From an uncultured Ruminococcus sp. (GTDB lineage Bacteria > Bacillota > Clostridia > Oscillospirales > Ruminococcaceae), in assembly GCA_900556055.1 (NCBI GenBank), contig USNJ01000139.1:1-5404 (forward strand): 5,404 nt of DNA, read 5' to 3'. Both the position numbers and the translations under genes were made by a program. Positions 3,197-5,404 of this stretch are shown here, one piece after another (position 1 is the stretch's first letter; each line of letters starts with the position of its first letter). The notes beneath the pieces were generated by a model. It saw only the letters and a program-made list of their open reading frames with translations. It did no database searches and had not been told where the DNA came from.

Positions 3197-5404
3197 ATCA
3201 TCCCATCTTATAACTATTGTATCGCCCGTATGTACCTCGTCCATATATGCAGCTTCTTTTCCGTTCAGGGTAAGGATCATATTGCCCGACGGCGGTGCGG
3301 CATTTATGTCGATATCGGCAATAGCCATAAGGTCAAGGAATATGTTGGAAGAACCGTCAGACTTTGGTTCAAGCGTAACATTTTTGCCGTTAAGCCTTAC
3401 GACTGTATATCCGACAGAACTTTCAGGCTCTTCGGCGGGCTTTTCCACAACGGCAGGCTCAGGGAGTTTTTCTTCAAAAACAGGAGTTTCTTCGGAAATA
3501 TCCTCAGCAGCTTCGGCTTCGTGAGCTGTATTCTCAAGTATTGCGGCAGGCTGGACCGATTCAGGCCTTGCTGTCAGTTTTACCGCAGCTTTCGGGGCAC
3601 TTATTTCCTTGTCCCTGACAGTGAAATTATCTCCGTCAGCACAAGCAGTGCCAAGCGATACAGACATTCCATTCCTGAAAAATTCCATATTATCCGCTTC
3701 GATGCCAAGCAGCATAAGCAGATCACCCAGCGTTGCAACAGATGTGACTTCGACATTATCGAAATTCTGTATCTTATAATCGCCCAAAACAGTCTTGCCG
3801 CCGACAGTAACTTCCGTTCCGACAGTGTAATCTATCTCGTCGATAGTGATATGCTTCGGAGTAAGATCACCCGCAATGTCGGTTATCGTAAGCTCAGCGT
3901 TTACGCCGTTTTCGGCAGGCTTCAGCATGATAACATCGCCCTGGGAAACACGGGCTTCGATCGATGACGGACTGCCGTTGACGGTAAGCTCCGACGGGAT
4001 CGCAGGCGTTCCCCTGACGATCTGCTTTTCTCCGTTCAGCGTAAATGTGATGCTGCGTCCCGATCTTCCGATAATATCGTGCGATTTATATCCGGCCATC
4101 ATCAGCAGATCAAGAACTGTCAGCTTCTTCGTATCAAACACACGCAGCTTCTGATTATTGACCGTAACGATCGAGAAATCATAGCCCTTCTGGAGTGTTG
4201 CCGTAACGCCTATTCCGATAGGTGTGACATATTCGGGACCATTCAGCAGCGGATCGGGTACGGAAACATTCTTCAGGAAACGGTTTCCGCCGACAGCGAC
4301 ACGGTTTTCCGCAACGCCCAGCTTCTTTGCGACCATTTTCGTAAGCTCGGGTATGCGGCTTCCGCCTCCGACAAGAAAAACGGCGGCAGGCGCAGAACCG
4401 TTCGCACTGATGATATTCTGCGAAATAGTATCCGCAAGCTGTTCAACGGCAGGAAACAGGCTCATGAAAAAGTCTTTTGTTTTTATCTCATGCTCAAATC
4501 CTAGAATATCGGTATATTTAACATAATCCGCATCGGACGAAAGCTTCATTTCTTCGGCTGTATCGAAATCAACAAGATATTTCCTGATTATCTCCTCGGT
4601 GATCTCATCGCCCGCAATAGTCGCCATCGCATACGCAACAATGCTTCCGTTCTGCGACACGGCTATATCCGACGTACCTGCTCCGATGTCCGCAAGAGCG
4701 ATGTTTATAAGCCTTACCTCAGGCGGAATGATAACATTCATAGCCGCAATAGGCTCAAGTGTCAGGCTTGCGACATTCAGCCCGACCTTATCCATAACCG
4801 AATAAAGGCTCTCGACAACAAGGCTCGGCAGAAATGCGGCAATAAGCTCGACAACGACCTTTTTTCCTTTATGTCCGACAATGCTCTTTATCGGATAGCC
4901 GTCCAGCTCGTAGCTTATAACGGTATGTCCCACGCAATAGAATGCCGTATTTCCGTCACTTTCGGATCGATCAAGCTCCGACTGCGCCTTTGCAACAGCT
5001 TCCAGCTCAAACGATTTCACCATATCATCTGTAATGAGATCCCTGCCCTCAACATCAATTTCGGCAGATGCACGGCAGGTCTTGAGCGCACGTCCCGCTG
5101 CTGCGATAGAAACGCTCGTCAGACGTATTCCGCACTGCTTTTCAAGCTCGTCCCTGACCTCAGCAGCGACCTTTGCAACAGCATCGATATCCTCGATCTG
5201 ACCATCTCTCATCGCACGCTTTGAATGTGGGATCGAGACCGCATTTTTTACAGTATAAACATCGTCCTTGAATTCCGCAACTATTCCGACGACCGTTCTT
5301 GTTCCGATATCAAGCGAAAAAATGTCGGAATCAGCCTGCTTGCGCTTTGCGCGTGATCTTGGCTTTTTCTCCTTAACGGCTTCGGTTTTTGTCTCGCTTT
5401 TTTT
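3191..5404 (-). CDS. FtsA-like actin-fold ATPase with three C-terminal beta-grasp-like modules (5' end outside window)
   Basis: The frame is open from the right edge to the TAG at 3193-3191, showing 737 residues; the ATG at 5212 is internal, because the ATPase phosphate-1 motif (SLDIGTRTVVG, visible residues 30-40) is encoded upstream of it. Before that lies a Lys/Arg-rich tail (1-23). Residues about 94-180 correspond to the SHS2-type subdomain of FtsA; ADIGAGTSDIAV (238-249) is phosphate-2 and FLVGGGSRIPEL (343-354) the adenosine motif. So the nucleotide site looks complete. After the core (ending about 410) come three related modules at about 411-496, 518-600 and 665-737, with an acidic Pro/Glu/Ala linker (about 601-664) before the last. 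FtsA itself is about 400-450 aa and ends in an amphipathic membrane helix; this protein ends instead in a charged strand (IRWDDK). It is best described as an FtsA-domain protein of the kind seen in Clostridia, probably cytoplasmic and possibly filament-forming; its cell role is unknown. I would not name it ftsA. Confidence 0.92.
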   Translation of the reverse strand, partial: KKSETKTEAVKEKKPRSRAKRKQADSDIFSLDIGTRTVVGIVAEFKDDVYTVKNAVSIPHSKRAMRDGQIEDIDAVAKVAAEVRDELEKQCGIRLTSVSIAAAGRALKTCRASAEIDVEGRDLITDDMVKSFELEAVAKAQSELDRSESDGNTAFYCVGHTVISYELDGYPIKSIVGHKGKKVVVELIAAFLPSLVVESLYSVMDKVGLNVASLTLEPIAAMNVIIPPEVRLINIALADIGAGTSDIAVSQNGSIVAYAMATIAGDEITEEIIRKYLVDFDTAEEMKLSSDADYVKYTDILGFEHEIKTKDFFMSLFPAVEQLADTISQNIISANGSAPAAVFLVGGGSRIPELTKMVAKKLGVAENRVAVGGNRFLKNVSVPDPLLNGPEYVTPIGIGVTATLQKGYDFSIVTVNNQKLRVFDTKKLTVLDLLMMAGYKSHDIIGRSGRSITFTLNGEKQIVRGTPAIPSELTVNGSPSSIEARVSQGDVIMLKPAENGVNAELTITDIAGDLTPKHITIDEIDYTVGTEVTVGGKTVLGDYKIQNFDNVEVTSVATLGDLLMLLGIEADNMEFFRNGMSVSLGTACADGDNFTVRDKEISAPKAAVKLTARPESVQPAAILENTAHEAEAAEDISEETPVFEEKLPEPAVVEKPAEEPESSVGYTVVRLNGKNVTLEPKSDGSSNIFLDLMAIADIDINAAPPSGNMILTLNGKEAAYMDEVHTGDTIVIRWDDK

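Noticed and set aside
3230..5224. Several plus-strand ORFs opposite the FtsA-like gene
   Set aside because: They are shadows of a long, motif-confirmed coding region and show the Cys/Arg/Phe- or Ser/Pro-rich bias of antisense translation.

Overview
The window looks like chromosomal DNA of a low-to-moderate GC Firmicute of the class Clostridia, most plausibly a Ruminococcus-like member of the Oscillospiraceae. This rests on a recognisable SpoIVB-type sporulation peptidase, AT-rich intergenic DNA with Gram-positive promoters and terminators, TTG/GTG or rarer start codons, and the style of the surface proteins (Ala/Leu-rich signal peptide, C-terminal anchor with a lysine tail). The genus is an inference. 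I see no mobile element, CRISPR array, tRNA or rRNA.

Layout, left to right. (1) Positions 1-80, minus strand: the first 26 codons of a membrane protein that leaves the left edge, probably the CmpB-like 'putative ABC transporter permease' family. It has its own consensus promoter (TTGACA, 17 bp, TATAAT). (2) A strong intrinsic terminator at 190-230 ends transcription of the next minus-strand gene. (3) 303-1034, minus: a secreted, C-terminally anchored protein of unknown function with a TTG start. (4) 1183-1629, minus: a four-helix membrane protein of unknown function with an ambiguous start (GTG, or AUU behind a much better ribosome-binding site). (5) 1630-1859: a divergent control region with small hairpins. 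(6) 1860-3098, plus: a complete SpoIVB-family (S55) serine peptidase with signal anchor, PDZ domain and intact His/Asp/Ser triad. (7) 3099-3190: a convergent gap with a 15-bp terminator hairpin and three copies of a 22-bp tandem repeat. (8) 3191-5404, minus: a large FtsA/actin-fold ATPase whose reading frame stays open to the right edge, so its true start lies outside the window.

The genes do not form one obvious pathway. SpoIVB is a forespore-to-mother-cell signalling protease in spore formers. The FtsA-like protein is not a normal FtsA: after the ATPase core it carries three degenerate modules that I read as beta-grasp-like, each ending in an Asn-Gly then Gly-Asp pair exactly 13 residues apart, with an acidic Pro/Glu/Ala linker before the last one. 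It lacks the terminal amphipathic membrane helix of FtsA. This architecture is the most interesting item here. Its convergent position beside spoIVB could be coincidental.
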